Origin: Billgrantia zhangzhouensis
GTDB taxonomy: Bacteria > Pseudomonadota > Gammaproteobacteria > Pseudomonadales > Halomonadaceae
Length of the DNA stretch: 64,000 bases
Reading direction: 5' to 3'
Assembly (NCBI RefSeq): GCF_021404465.1
Contig: NZ_JABFTT010000002.1
Coordinates: 310,001-374,000, forward strand
Shown: positions 9,011 through 18,731 of the stretch, piece after piece
How positions within the stretch are numbered: the stretch's first letter is position 1
Layout of the letters: the number at the start of each line of letters is the position of its first letter
Translations under genes and position numbers: made by a program
The notes under the pieces: generated by a model
What the model was told of the DNA's origin: nothing
Seen by the model: the letters and a program-made list of their open reading frames with translations, nothing else
Databases searched by the model: none

Positions 9011-10237
9011 TCAGGCTCCTCCCTGCTCGTCGCCGGCCTTGTACTCGCTACCTGCCGCCTTGACGTCGGGATCGAGCGATCGCGCTCCCTTCGGATAGGC
9101 GTCGGGATACTTGCGGATATGGGTCTTGAGCGCGTCGAGCTGGCGCTGTAGCGCCGGCGTCACGTCGGCGTAGACATCCGTGACCAGGCTTTCGAGCGGG
9201 GGCGGCGGTCGCTTCTCGGCACGCTTCATGGTTTCGAGCACCTCGCGGCGCAGGCTGTCCTGGAGTTCTTTCTCCTCCTCCTCGCTCCACCAGCCGCGAT
9301 CGATCAGCCAGCGCTGCATGCGCAGGATGGGGTCCTTCTCGCGCCATGCCTCCTCCTCCTTGCGCGAGCGGTAACCGGAGGGATCGTCAGACGACGAGTG
9401 CGCCGCCAGTCGATAGGTCATCGCCTCGATCAGCACCGGTTGGTTTTTTTCCACGGCGATCTTGCGCGCGTCCTGGGTGGCACGATAGACCGCCAGCACG
9501 TCGTTGCCATCGACACGAATCACGTGCATGCGATAGCCGAACGCCCGCGGGGCGATGCCGTCGGCGGCGAACTGCTCGCTGGCCGGCGTGGAGATCGCAT
9601 AACCATTGTTGCGACAGAAGAAGATCACCGGCACCTTATGCACCGAGGCCATGTTCAGCGCCGCATGGAAGTCCCCTTCCGATGCGGCCCCCTCGCCGAA
9701 GAAGGTGATGGTGCAATGCCCTTCTCCGGCCAGCTTCTGACCATAGGCGTAGCCGGTGGCCTGGGGAATCTGGGTGGCCAACGGTGAGGAGATGGTCATG
9801 TAGTGCAGCTTGCGCGACCCGTAGTGGATCGGCATCTGCCGTCCCTTGCCGTAGTCGAGCTCGTTACCGAACAGTTGGTTCATGAACTCGTCGTAGCTGA
9901 AGCCACGGTAAACCAGCGCGCCTTGCTCACGATACTGAGCCATGATCATGTCGGCATCGTCCAGTGCCGCGGTGGCGCCGATCACCGCCGCCTCTTCACC
10001 GGTGCACTGCATGTAGAACGACAGCCGCCCCTGGCGCTGCGCCGCCATCATGCGCTCGTCGAGCACCCGCGTGACGAGCATGGCGCGGTAGATCTTGAGC
10101 GCCTTTTCCTCATCGAGTTCGGGCGCTTCGGCGCCCTCGAACAAGGTGCCATCCTGCTGCAACAGACGAAACGTGGGGATGTGGAACTCGTCGCCGGTCA
10201 TGAAGCTTGGCGAGTGGACGTCATGTGTTGTTGTCAT
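9011..10237 (-). CDS. bkdA1: branched-chain 2-oxoacid dehydrogenase E1 alpha subunit
   Basis: A 408-residue thiamine-diphosphate E1 alpha subunit, the usual length for bacterial BkdA1. The ThDP fold shows as [20 protein letters not shown] with the G-E-G-A...N pattern, and the conserved region [12 protein letters not shown] corresponds to the phosphorylation-loop region of the mitochondrial enzyme. The ATG at 10237 has AGGAAG right upstream; the in-frame extension before it is not conserved in character. It is the first gene of bkdA1-bkdA2-bkdB. Neither an lpdV-type E3 gene nor an Lrp-like bkdR is adjacent, so E3 must come from elsewhere in the genome. A palindrome about 115 nt upstream may be its operator. 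Confidence 0.9.
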   Translation of the reverse strand: MTTTHDVHSPSFMTGDEFHIPTFRLLQQDGTLFEGAEAPELDEEKALKIYRAMLVTRVLDERMMAAQRQGRLSFYMQCTGEEAAVIGATAALDDADMIMAQYREQGALVYRGFSYDEFMNQLFGNELDYGKGRQMPIHYGSRKLHYMTISSPLATQIPQATGYAYGQKLAGEGHCTITFFGEGAASEGDFHAALNMASVHKVPVIFFCRNNGYAISTPASEQFAADGIAPRAFGYRMHVIRVDGNDVLAVYRATQDARKIAVEKNQPVLIEAMTYRLAAHSSSDDPSGYRSRKEEEAWREKDPILRMQRWLIDRGWWSEEEEKELQDSLRREVLETMKRAEKRPPPPLESLVTDVYADVTPALQRQLDALKTHIRKYPDAYPKGARSLDPDVKAAGSEYKAGDEQGGA

Positions 10238-10351
10238 CTTCCTGGTCCTTGGGTGGTGGCAGGAGGAATACGCCCCTCGTGAGGGCAGTGTTGTCTCTAA
10301 TGTAGCCGGCTGCCAGAGGGTCACTCCAGCAAGTCGCCAACGCTGGAGAAG

Positions 10352-10367
10352 TTGACGTTAACGTAAG
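10352..10367. promoter_or_regulatory. operator-like palindrome upstream of bkdA1
   Basis: The core ACGTTAACGT (10355-10364) is a perfect 10-bp palindrome inside TTGACGTTAACGTAAG. It resembles, from memory, the ACGTnnACGT-type sites of the MerR-family regulator LiuR, which controls branched-chain amino acid and fatty acid catabolic genes in gammaproteobacteria. The location about 115 nt before the bkdA1 start fits, but no liuR gene is in the window. The rest of the 10238-10518 gap shows no clear signal. Confidence 0.45.
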
Positions 10368-10518
10368 ATGAATCTAAACGCATCCATTTTGCCAGCCTAT
10401 AAGCACTTCGTATAAGAAATTCCCTGGTGAGGTGGCAGTCTGACGACATGATGAACCAAAAGACACGCCCCGCCCGGAAGGATCATCCAGACCAGGAGCG
10501 ACGCCAGACACAGCGACA

Positions 10519-11286
10519 TCAAGCGTCGGGACGACGCTGCATTCGATCGAACGTGCTGTCGACACACAGGGCAAGCAGCCCGATCAACAGCGCACCCTGC
10601 ACGATATAGGCGGTATTGCCATTGACGATGCCGGAAATGATGGGATCGCCCAGATTACTGGCGCCAACGGTGGCTCCCAGCGCAGCAGTGGCGATATTGA
10701 TGGTGACGGAGGTACGAATGCCGGCGAGGATCACCGGAGCGGCCAGCGGTAGCTCCACCTGACGCAGGATCTGCCCTGCCGTCATGCCCATGCCGCGCGC
10801 CGCCTCGCGTACCTCGGGGTCGATGCCATCGATCCCGGCCAGGGTGTTGCGCACGATCGGCAACAGCCCGTACAGCAGCAGGGCGACGATGATCGGCAAG
10901 GTACCGAAACCGAGCGCAGGCACCGCCAGCGCCAACACGGCAACGGGCGGGAAAGTCTGGCCAATGGAAGCGAGCTGCGACACCATTGGCAGGAAGTCCC
11001 GGCCAGCCGTTCGTGTCACGGCGACTGCCGCTCCCACCCCCAGAGTTACGGCCAACAGCGAGGCTGCTCCCACCACCAGGACATGCTGTGCCAGCAGAGT
11101 GAAGAAACCGGCACGCCGATAGATCACTTGGCGCGTATCCGGCTCGATCAGGCGAAACAGCCATTCCAGGTGAGTCATCCCGGCCGTCAGTAGCAGCAAC
11201 AGCGACAACCAGGCCAACGGCGCCAGCCAGCGGCGCAAGGAGGCCACCGGCATTCCCGGCACGGCTACCGCCGTCTGGCGATTCAT
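10519..11286 (-). CDS. yehW: osmolyte ABC transporter permease (YehW type)
   Basis: A 255-residue inner-membrane permease of the OpuBC/ProW family with about six membrane segments. The permease EAA loop that contacts the ATPase reads EVREAARGMGMTAGQILRQ. The ATG at 11286 overlaps the ATPase stop by four bases (ATGA), which fixes the start. It is the last gene of osmF-yehY-yehX-yehW, the same order as the E. coli YehZYXW system, which takes up glycine betaine with low affinity. Whether this one carries betaine or another compatible solute is inference. Confidence 0.85.
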   Translation of the reverse strand: MNRQTAVAVPGMPVASLRRWLAPLAWLSLLLLLTAGMTHLEWLFRLIEPDTRQVIYRRAGFFTLLAQHVLVVGAASLLAVTLGVGAAVAVTRTAGRDFLPMVSQLASIGQTFPPVAVLALAVPALGFGTLPIIVALLLYGLLPIVRNTLAGIDGIDPEVREAARGMGMTAGQILRQVELPLAAPVILAGIRTSVTINIATAALGATVGASNLGDPIISGIVNGNTAYIVQGALLIGLLALCVDSTFDRMQRRPDA

Positions 11287-12224
11287 GACGTCTTGGCCCC
11301 AAGCAGGCGGCGTAGCGACAGCTCGCCGATGGGGATGTCTTCTTCGTCGACCACCGTCAGGCGATCCACGCGGTGCCACAGCATTACCGACAGCGCCTGA
11401 CTGAGCGGCGCGCCATACGGAATCCGCTCGCTGGCCAACAAGCGGGGCCCCAGTGGCAGCATGCGCTCGGATACCTGAATCAGCGCTGCCTCCTTGAGGC
11501 CGCGATCCAACCCGCCCAGCAGCGATTCGACGAAGGGATTGGCAGGCTCGTGCAACAACTCGATGGGCTTGCCCTGCTGCACGATCCGGCCCTGATGCAT
11601 CACTACCAGGCGATCGGCCAGCGCCAACGCCTCGTCCATGTCGTGAGTGACGAAGACGACTGTCTTGTGCAGGCGGGCCTGAAGCTCGCGCATCTCCTGC
11701 TGCAGGGTTTCACGGGTAATCGGGTCTAGCGCCCCAAAGGGCTCGTCCATCAACAGGATGTCTGGATCGGCGGCCAGCGCCCGGGCAACCCCTACCCGCT
11801 GCGCCTGCCCGCCCGAGAGCTGACGCGGATACTTGCCGGCGAACTCGGCAACCGACAGGCCAAGAAGGTGCATCAGTTCCTCGACCCGTTCGCGCACTCT
11901 GGCCTTGGGCCACCTCAGCAGACGCGGCACCAGCCCGATGTTGCGCGCCACCGTCCAGTGCGGAAACAGCCCGGTACTCTGGATGACGTAGCCGATCCGC
12001 CGACGCAGCTCGACTTCGTCGAAGTTACGCACCGGCTGGCCATCTAGGTGAATCTCGCCACCGTCATGCTCGATCAAGCGGTTGATCATGCGCAGCGTGG
12101 TGGACTTGCCACAGCCCGAGGTCCCGACCAGCGCACATAGCTCGCCCTTCTCCACACGCAACGAGATGCCGTCGACTGCGGTCTCGCTGCCGAAGCGCTT
12201 GGTCACGTCGAACAGTTCGATCAT
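11283..12224 (-). CDS. yehX: osmolyte ABC transporter ATP-binding protein (YehX type)
   Basis: A 313-residue ABC ATPase. Walker A is GTSGCGKST (about residues 34-42), the signature is LSGGQAQRVGVARAL, and Walker B is ILLMDEPFGALDP. After the nucleotide-binding domain it has about 70 residues with a single CBS-like segment (RVDRLTVVDEEDIPIGELSL), as in OpuCA-type subunits where this region senses ionic strength or nucleotides. Its start overlaps the yehY stop by four bases and its stop overlaps yehW, indicating tight translational coupling. Confidence 0.9.
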   Translation of the reverse strand: MIELFDVTKRFGSETAVDGISLRVEKGELCALVGTSGCGKSTTLRMINRLIEHDGGEIHLDGQPVRNFDEVELRRRIGYVIQSTGLFPHWTVARNIGLVPRLLRWPKARVRERVEELMHLLGLSVAEFAGKYPRQLSGGQAQRVGVARALAADPDILLMDEPFGALDPITRETLQQEMRELQARLHKTVVFVTHDMDEALALADRLVVMHQGRIVQQGKPIELLHEPANPFVESLLGGLDRGLKEAALIQVSERMLPLGPRLLASERIPYGAPLSQALSVMLWHRVDRLTVVDEEDIPIGELSLRRLLGAKTS

Positions 12225-13387
12225 GCCGCCCCTCCCGGACGCAGGCGTTCACTCAGAGAACCGAACAGGGCATCCGCCACCAGTGCCAGCACGATGATCG
12301 GCAAGGCGCCGAGCAGGACCATGTCCATCGCCGCCTGGCCCAGCCCCTGGAAAATGAAGGTGCCGAGCCCACCGGCACCGATCAGTGCCGCCACCGCGGT
12401 CAAGCCTATTGCCTGGACCGTGGTGATGCGAATGCCCTCCAGCACCACCGGCAGCGCCAGCGGCAAACGAACCTGCAGGAACACCTGGCGCCGGCTCATG
12501 CCCATGCCCCGGGCCGATTCGATCACTGCCGGCTCCACTTCCTCCAGCGCCACGTGAATGTTGCGCACCATGGGGAGCAGACTGTAGCCGAGCAATGCCA
12601 GGAATGCCGGAGCCCAGCCGATACCGCTGACGCCGAACGCCGCCAGCCAGTCGAGCCGCGAGCCGAGCCAGGCAAGCGGTGCCAGCAACAACCCGAACAA
12701 CGCCAGGCTGGGAATGGTCTGGAGGAAGTTGAGCACAGCGAATCCCGTACGGCGGATTCCGGCATGCCGCCGCATGGCCAGAGCCAGCAGTGATGCCAGC
12801 ACCAGGCTGGCGCCGACAGCCGCGCCGACCAATATCAGATGCGCCAGCAACGCACTCACGAACTGGTCGCTACGCGCCTGGTACTCGCGCAGCAGAGCCA
12901 GCGGCTCCAGCCACAGCGCGAGCGACAACCACCAGCTCGAGACCATCGGCACCAGTAGCAGCCAGCCCAACGGTCGCGACAATCCCAGCCGGGTGCGCAG
13001 TTCGATCGTTGCCAGCAGCAGCAGGAACAGTACCAGCCAGAGGGAGCGACCGATAGCGACACGCGCCTGCGGCATGTCCGGCTCGACCAGTACCGTCGTT
13101 GCCGCCGAAAGCCACAGCGGTAGCAGCGCCAACAGCGTCACCACGGCAACCAGCGAGAGCCTCAGTTCCTTGCGGCCGGGCTTCCAGGCCAGCACTACCA
13201 CGGCCAGCATGGGCAGGGCCAACAGCACAGCCGGCCAGCCAGCCATGACGCCCAACGCCATGTGGGAAGTGCCGGGTACGATTCGGTTGGGTGCCACGCT
13301 GACCGCGTCGAGCGACAGCCACGCGGCCACGGCAGCAAGCATCAGACTCAACAGGACCCAATTGGGAGATTGCCTGCCCTCACCCAC
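12221..13387 (-). CDS. yehY: osmolyte ABC transporter permease, long form (YehY type)
   Basis: A 388-residue permease, close to the length I recall for E. coli YehY (about 385). The N-terminal half holds several extra membrane segments not found in the short permease YehW. The C-terminal half is the standard transport domain with EAA loop VIESARGMGMSRRQVFLQ. It starts with GTG three bases after the osmF stop. YehY and YehW likely form a heterodimeric channel. Confidence 0.87.
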   Translation of the reverse strand: MGEGRQSPNWVLLSLMLAAVAAWLSLDAVSVAPNRIVPGTSHMALGVMAGWPAVLLALPMLAVVVLAWKPGRKELRLSLVAVVTLLALLPLWLSAATTVLVEPDMPQARVAIGRSLWLVLFLLLLATIELRTRLGLSRPLGWLLLVPMVSSWWLSLALWLEPLALLREYQARSDQFVSALLAHLILVGAAVGASLVLASLLALAMRRHAGIRRTGFAVLNFLQTIPSLALFGLLLAPLAWLGSRLDWLAAFGVSGIGWAPAFLALLGYSLLPMVRNIHVALEEVEPAVIESARGMGMSRRQVFLQVRLPLALPVVLEGIRITTVQAIGLTAVAALIGAGGLGTFIFQGLGQAAMDMVLLGALPIIVLALVADALFGSLSERLRPGGAA

Positions 13388-13390
13388 GCG

Positions 13391-14302
13391 TCAGTCCTGC
13401 AGTCCGGCCAGATACTCCTCGGCAACCTGGCGCGGATCGAGGCCCTCCACCGCAACCCGGGCATTGAGCTCCTGCAGCGTCTCGAGATCGAGCGACTGGA
13501 ACAATGGCTCGAGCAGCTCGGCGATCTGCGGGTAAGCCTCGAGCACCTCCTCACGCACCACCGGCGCCGGCTGATAGACCGGCTGCACGCCGAGCGTGTC
13601 CTCCAGCACCACCAGGTCCAGTGCATTGAGCCCACCATCGGTACCATAGGTCATGGCACCATTCACGCCGCTGGTCTGCTGCGCGGCGGCGCGCATGGTG
13701 GCAGCGGTATTGCCGCCGGACAGCACCAGCAACTGGTCGGCGCTCAGTTCGAAACCATAGGCTTCCTGAAATGCCGGTAGCGCCTGCTCCGATTCGACGA
13801 ACTCCGCGCTGGCGGCAAACTTGAATTCCCCGCCGTCATCAAGATACTCGGTGAGATCCTCCAAGGTCTCGAGGCCATGCTCACGGGCCAAGTCGCCGCG
13901 CACGCTCATGGCCCAGGTATTGTTGGCCTGTGCCGGCGTCAGCCATACCAACCCATTCTCGGCATCCCGCTCGCGCACCGTCTCAAAGGCCTGCTCAGCG
14001 TCGTGCCAGACGTCGCTGTCGGCCATGTCGAAGAAGAAGGCACCGTTGCCCGTATACTCGGGATAGAGGTCGATTTCTCCGCTCAGCAGTGCCTGGCGCA
14101 CGATGTTCGTGGCACCGAGCTGCAGCCGATCCGCGGTCTCGATACCACCCTGCTGCAAGCGCTGGATGATCAACTGACCCAGTACCGAACCTTCGGTGTC
14201 GATCTTGGAGGATACCGTCACCGGTTCATTGGCCTGTACGCCCGTCGCGAGCAACAGGGAACCGGCAGCCAACGCCGCCAGGCTGGACAAGGAGCGTTTC
14301 AT
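13391..14302 (-). CDS. osmF: osmoprotectant ABC transporter substrate-binding protein (YehZ/OsmF type)
   Basis: A 303-residue periplasmic binding protein. The signal peptide covers about residues 1-24 (MKRSLSSLAALAAGSLLLA, cleavage near VQA-NEP). The OpuBC/OsmF hallmarks SSKIDTEGSVLGQLI at about residue 32 and DLYPEYTGNGAFFF at about 82 match E. coli YehZ closely. The ATG at 14302 gives the best signal peptide; one at 14314 is also possible. It heads the four-gene operon. In E. coli the equivalent operon is stationary-phase/osmotic controlled, and the candidate promoter here would fit sigma-70 or sigma-S. Confidence 0.87.
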   Translation of the reverse strand: MKRSLSSLAALAAGSLLLATGVQANEPVTVSSKIDTEGSVLGQLIIQRLQQGGIETADRLQLGATNIVRQALLSGEIDLYPEYTGNGAFFFDMADSDVWHDAEQAFETVRERDAENGLVWLTPAQANNTWAMSVRGDLAREHGLETLEDLTEYLDDGGEFKFAASAEFVESEQALPAFQEAYGFELSADQLLVLSGGNTAATMRAAAQQTSGVNGAMTYGTDGGLNALDLVVLEDTLGVQPVYQPAPVVREEVLEAYPQIAELLEPLFQSLDLETLQELNARVAVEGLDPRQVAEEYLAGLQD

Positions 14303-14333
14303 CGTTACCACCATCCGTTGTGAATGTCAGTAG

Positions 14334-14363
14334 AGTATAAGGCGTGTACAGTTTGACTGTCAG
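14334..14363 (-). promoter_or_regulatory. candidate promoter of osmF-yehYXW
   Basis: On the minus strand CTGACA and TATACT are separated by 18 nt, about 30 nt upstream of the osmF start. C-T-T-A-T-A-C-T is compatible with a sigma-S-type extended minus-10. There is no experimental support in the sequence itself. Confidence 0.45.
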
Positions 14364-14395
14364 ACACGATCTCAACGCGGAGCTACACGCCCACC

Positions 14396-15427
14396 ATGTC
14401 CGAGGACGATGCCGCCCTGCTTGCCCGTTGCCATCACCCACTGGTGCGCGATCTGGCCTGGATCGTGCTGGCGCCAGACCTGATCCTCACCCCTTGGCCA
14501 AGCAGGCCCAGCCGTGAGGACCTGGGCCTGGAAGGCGATGATCGCCTGCACGCCTGGCTCGGCGAGCTCGAGGCCAATCCCCAAGGGTTGGAGCGCCGGG
14601 TGGGCGATACCGTCGACGGCCGCATGGGGCATTATCATGAGCGCCTGTGGCAGTTCCTGCTCGATACCGCGCCGGGTACTCGCCTGCTCGCCAGCAACCT
14701 GCGCGTGCACCAGGGCAAGCGCACCCTTGGCGAACTCGATCTGCTCTATCGTCGACGAGACGACCCTACACCGGTACATCTAGAAGTGGCGATCAAGTTC
14801 TACCTGGGGCTACCGGAAGGCCCCGGCCCGCTTCATGACCAGGCCCGCTGGATCGGTCCCGGCAGCGCCGACAGCCTGGCCACCAAGCGCGAGCACCTCG
14901 ACCGTCATCAACTGCGCCTGACGGAGAGAGTCGAAACACGCACGACGATCCGCCAGCACACCCATCCTCGTGACATCGGCCCAGCCCCAGAGGTTGCCAT
15001 CCAGCGTCAGCTGGCGATACCCGGTGTGTTGTTCTATCCCTGGCAGACACCCATGCCGGAACCGCACGAAGCGTCTTCCGACCACCTGCGCGGCCATTGG
15101 TTGCACTGGTGCGACTGGCGGCGACTGCGCGACGGCCTGGCCCGTGGCACGCGTGCCGCCTGGCTGGTCAAACCTCACTGGCTGGCACTGCCGCGGGACG
15201 AAGCGTTCCTGCCGCTACATCAGGTCGAGGCGCGCCTCGCCCAGCATTTTTCCCGCCCCTCCGCTCCGGTGCAAATCGCCCTGCTCGACCCCCGCGCTCA
15301 CGGGCGCCGTCATCGGCGCCTGTTCATCGTGGACGACAGCTGGCCACTGCAGATACCGCTGCCTCCCGACCGCTTGCCTGACCCAGACACGACTGCGCCC
15401 GGCCGCAGCCGGGCGCAGAGACATTGA
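14396..15427 (+). CDS. DUF1853 family protein (possible PD-(D/E)XK fold)
   Basis: A 343-residue cytoplasmic protein matching the DUF1853 family by its blocks MGHYHERLWQFLL (about residue 77), LGELDLLYRR (111-120), VHLEVAIKFYLG (127-138) and QLAIPGVLFYPW. Spacing of Glu113/Asp115, Glu130 and Lys134 resembles the acidic-acidic-lysine arrangement of PD-(D/E)XK nuclease-like folds, and I believe the family has been placed there, but no activity is known to me. It is divergent from osmF and converges on cysS with a 7-nt gap. No signal peptide or membrane segment is seen. Confidence 0.8.
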   Translation: MSEDDAALLARCHHPLVRDLAWIVLAPDLILTPWPSRPSREDLGLEGDDRLHAWLGELEANPQGLERRVGDTVDGRMGHYHERLWQFLLDTAPGTRLLASNLRVHQGKRTLGELDLLYRRRDDPTPVHLEVAIKFYLGLPEGPGPLHDQARWIGPGSADSLATKREHLDRHQLRLTERVETRTTIRQHTHPRDIGPAPEVAIQRQLAIPGVLFYPWQTPMPEPHEASSDHLRGHWLHWCDWRRLRDGLARGTRAAWLVKPHWLALPRDEAFLPLHQVEARLAQHFSRPSAPVQIALLDPRAHGRRHRRLFIVDDSWPLQIPLPPDRLPDPDTTAPGRSRAQRH

Positions 15428-15434
15428 AGCTCCG

Positions 15435-16832
15435 TTATGGTTTCGGCGACTCGAAGACCCAGCTTGTCCCCTCTCGGGAATCCTTGAGCACGATGCCGAG
15501 TGCGGCGAGTTCATCGCGGATGGCATCGGCGGCAGCGAAGTCCCTGGCCTGCTTGGCCTCGGCCCGCTGCAGGATGCGTGCCTCGATCTCCTCTTCGCTC
15601 AACGGCAGCGCCGCCTGGCCGCCCCTGAGGAAGGCCTGCGGGTCCTGGCCGAACAGCCCCAGCACGCCGCCCAGACGACGCAGCTCGGCAGCCAGTGCCG
15701 GCGCCTCGTCGGGCGCTTCCTTCCTGGCACGGTTCAGCTCGCGCACCAACTCGAACAGCACCGACAGCGCCTCCGCAGTATTGAAGTCGTCATCCATGGC
15801 GGCGGTGAAGCGTTCGGCGAAGCGGCCATCGATCGCGCCCATGGCGCTCCCGGGCTCAAGCCCCTCGAGAGCGGTATAGAAACGCTCCAGCGACTTGCGC
15901 GCCTCGGCCAGCGACTCGGGGGCATAGTTGATCGGGCTACGATAGTGACTGGCCACCAGCAGGTAGCGCACCACTTCCGGATCGTGAGCCTCGAGTACCT
16001 CGCGGATGGTGAAGAAATTGCCCAGCGACTTGGACATTTTCTCCTGATTCACCCGCACTGCCCCGGCATGCATCCAGGTGTTGACGTAGGGCTTGCCAGT
16101 GGCCGCTTCGGACTGGGCGATCTCGTTCTCGTGATGCGGGAAAGTCAGGTCCGGTCCGCCGCCGTGAATATCGAAGGTATCGCCCAGGCAGCAGGTCGAC
16201 ATTGCCGAACACTCGATATGCCAGCCGGGGCGCCCTTCACCCCAGGGCGATGGCCAGCTCGCCTCGCCCGGTTTGGCATCCTTCCACAGCACGAAGTCGA
16301 GCGGATCCTCCTTGTATTCGTCGACCTCGACCCGGGCGCCGGCACGCATCTCGTCCAGGTTGCGGTTATTGAGCTTGCCGTAGCCCTCGAACTTGCGCAC
16401 CCGGTAGTAAACGTCGCCGTTGTCGGCCGGATAGGCATAGCCCTTGCCGATCAGGGTTTCGACCATGGCGATGATCTCGGCCACGTGGCCCGTGGCACGC
16501 GGCTCGTGATCGGGACGCAGCACGCCAAGACGCGCCTCATCCTCGTGCATGGCATCGATCATGCGCTCGGTCAGCGCCGTGATGCTCTCGCCATTCTCCT
16601 CGGCGCGCTTGAGGATCTTGTCGTCGATGTCGGTGATGTTGCGCACGTAGGTGACGTCGAAGCCACGCCAGCGCAGGTAGCGGGTCACCACGTCGAAGGC
16701 CACCATCACCCGGGCATGGCCCAGGTGGCAGTAGTCGTAGACGGTCATGCCGCAGACGTACATGCGCACCTTGCCCGGCTCGATAGGGGTGAGCGTCTCC
16801 TTGCGCCGCGTCAGCGTATTGTAGATCTGCAT
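15435..16832 (-). CDS. cysS: cysteinyl-tRNA synthetase
   Basis: A 465-residue class I aminoacyl-tRNA synthetase. The nucleotide-binding HIGH motif appears as HLGH in [12 protein letters not shown], preceded by the zinc-ligand cysteine in [10 protein letters not shown]. The second motif is KMSKS in [11 protein letters not shown]. The DALR-type C-terminal domain follows. It charges tRNA-Cys in the cytoplasm. The start at 16832 lies one base after the glnS stop, so the two synthetases are co-transcribed and probably translationally coupled. Confidence 0.96.
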   Translation of the reverse strand: MQIYNTLTRRKETLTPIEPGKVRMYVCGMTVYDYCHLGHARVMVAFDVVTRYLRWRGFDVTYVRNITDIDDKILKRAEENGESITALTERMIDAMHEDEARLGVLRPDHEPRATGHVAEIIAMVETLIGKGYAYPADNGDVYYRVRKFEGYGKLNNRNLDEMRAGARVEVDEYKEDPLDFVLWKDAKPGEASWPSPWGEGRPGWHIECSAMSTCCLGDTFDIHGGGPDLTFPHHENEIAQSEAATGKPYVNTWMHAGAVRVNQEKMSKSLGNFFTIREVLEAHDPEVVRYLLVASHYRSPINYAPESLAEARKSLERFYTALEGLEPGSAMGAIDGRFAERFTAAMDDDFNTAEALSVLFELVRELNRARKEAPDEAPALAAELRRLGGVLGLFGQDPQAFLRGGQAALPLSEEEIEARILQRAEAKQARDFAAADAIRDELAALGIVLKDSREGTSWVFESPKP

Positions 16833-16833
16833 G

Positions 16834-18543
16834 TCAGCCCTTCTTCTGGCCATCTTTTTTCTGGGCTTCTTGCTTCTGAACCTTGGCCCAGCTGTCCTTC
16901 AGCCCAACGGTACGATTGAACACCAGCTTGCCGTCGCGACAGGCGTGACGGTCGGCACAGAAGTAGCCTACACGCTCGAACTGGAAGCGCGACTCGGGCG
17001 CTGCGTCGGCCAGACTCGGCTCGCCCATAGCCTGACAGACCTTCAGCGACTCGGGATTGAGATGCTCGAGGAAATCGGCGTCCTTGTCCTTGTCGGGTTG
17101 CTCGACCAGGAACAGGTTGTCGTACAGGCGCACCTCCATGGGTACCGCATGAGTGGCACTGACCCAATGGATCACACCCTTGACCTTGCGCCCCTCGGGG
17201 TTCTTGCCCAGGGTGTCGAAATCCACCGAGCAGCGCAGCTCCGCGACCTCGCCGCTGTCGTCCTTGACCACCTCGTCGCAGCGGATCACGTAGGAGTTAC
17301 GCAAGCGCACCTCTTGACCGGGCGCCAGGCGGAAGAACTTCTTCGGCGGCTCCTCCATGAAGTCTTCCCGGTCGATATAGAGCTCGCGGGTGAACGGCAC
17401 CCGGCGCAGGCCCATGCCCTCCCGAGCGGGGTGACCAGGCACTTCGTACACTTCTTCGTGGCCCTCGGCTACGTTGGTCAACACCACCTTGAGCGGATTG
17501 AGCACGCACATGGCGCGCGGCGCATTGTCCTCGAGGTCCGAACGGATGGCATGGTAGAGCATGGCGATATCGACCAGCCCCCCATCGGCCCGGGTCACGC
17601 CGATCATCTCGCAGAACTTGCGGACCGATGCCGGGGTATAGCCGCGGCGGCGCATGCCCGAGATGGTCGGCATACGCGGATCGTCCCAACCATCGACGAT
17701 ACCCTCGTCCACCAGCAGCTTGAGCTTGCGCTTGGAGGTCAGGGTGTAGTTCATGTTGAGCCGGGCGAACTCGATCTGCCGCGGCTTGGCCGGCACCGGT
17801 AGATTGTCGAGGAACCACTCATAGAGCGGGCGGTGATCCTCGAACTCCAGGGTGCAGATGGAGTGGGTCACCCCCTCGATGGCATCGGACTGGCCGTGGG
17901 CAAAATCATAGGAAGGATAGATCTTCCACTTGTCGCCGGTCTGATGGTGGTGGGCATGGCGAATGCGGTAAAGGATCGGATCGCGCAGGTTGATGTTGGG
18001 CGACGCCATGTCGATCTTGGCACGCAGCACCTTCCCACCCTCGTTGAACTCGCCGGCGCGCATGCGCTCGAGCAGATCGAGGTTCTCCTCCACGCTGCGC
18101 TCGCGCCAGGGGCTGGGACGTCCCGGCTCGGTCAGGGTACCGCGGTACTCGCGAATCTCGTCGGGCGAAAGGTCGTCGACGTAGGCCTTGCCCTCGCGAA
18201 TCAAATGCTGCGCCCAGGCATAGAGCTGATCAAAGTAATCGGAGGCATAGCGCACCTCGCCGGCCCACTCGAAGCCGAGCCAGCTGACATCCTCCTTGAT
18301 CGCATCGATGTAGGCCTGCTCCTCCTTAGCCGGGTTGGTGTCGTCAAAGCGCAGGTGACAATCCCCACCGAACTGCTCGGCCAGGCCGAAGTTCAGACAG
18401 ATCGACTTGGCATGCCCCACGTGCAGGAAGCCATTAGGCTCCGGCGGAAAACGGGTGACGATCTTGTCGCTACGGCCGGCCTGGATTTCGTCGCGGATCT
18501 GGTTGCGGATGAAATTCGGCGCACTGGCGGTTTCGGTGGTCAT
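16834..18543 (-). CDS. glnS: glutaminyl-tRNA synthetase
   Basis: A 569-residue class I synthetase. The motif [15 protein letters not shown] (HVGH at residues 41-44) and the KMSKS-like LTSKRKL are both present. The C-terminal beta-barrel anticodon-binding domains follow, with the family phrase VGYFCADRH. The final Lys-rich tail (residues about 552-569) is slightly longer than in E. coli. The ATG at 18543 was chosen because it gives the family's N-terminus. It is divergent from ppiB. Confidence 0.96.
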   Translation of the reverse strand: MTTETASAPNFIRNQIRDEIQAGRSDKIVTRFPPEPNGFLHVGHAKSICLNFGLAEQFGGDCHLRFDDTNPAKEEQAYIDAIKEDVSWLGFEWAGEVRYASDYFDQLYAWAQHLIREGKAYVDDLSPDEIREYRGTLTEPGRPSPWRERSVEENLDLLERMRAGEFNEGGKVLRAKIDMASPNINLRDPILYRIRHAHHHQTGDKWKIYPSYDFAHGQSDAIEGVTHSICTLEFEDHRPLYEWFLDNLPVPAKPRQIEFARLNMNYTLTSKRKLKLLVDEGIVDGWDDPRMPTISGMRRRGYTPASVRKFCEMIGVTRADGGLVDIAMLYHAIRSDLEDNAPRAMCVLNPLKVVLTNVAEGHEEVYEVPGHPAREGMGLRRVPFTRELYIDREDFMEEPPKKFFRLAPGQEVRLRNSYVIRCDEVVKDDSGEVAELRCSVDFDTLGKNPEGRKVKGVIHWVSATHAVPMEVRLYDNLFLVEQPDKDKDADFLEHLNPESLKVCQAMGEPSLADAAPESRFQFERVGYFCADRHACRDGKLVFNRTVGLKDSWAKVQKQEAQKKDGQKKG

Positions 18544-18731
18544 GTTGGAGCGAAAAGCCTCTGGTTGGAACGCGAATCCGGAGCGCGGGCAAAGCCTGAA
18601 AAAACAGCACCGCCCCCAGCCTCGGCAAGCCAATGAATCCGACGCGCTTCGCGCATCGATACAAAACCGCTATTATAACGCCACGCCCCTGCACGGCGCC
18701 AAGGCGCGCAGCTTTCGAAAGGAAAACTTCG

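Noticed and set aside
14970-16919. Long plus-strand open frame (649 codons) across DUF1853 and cysS
   Set aside because: It runs through the 3' part of DUF1853 in another frame and then antisense to cysS, both clear genes, so it is a composition artefact.
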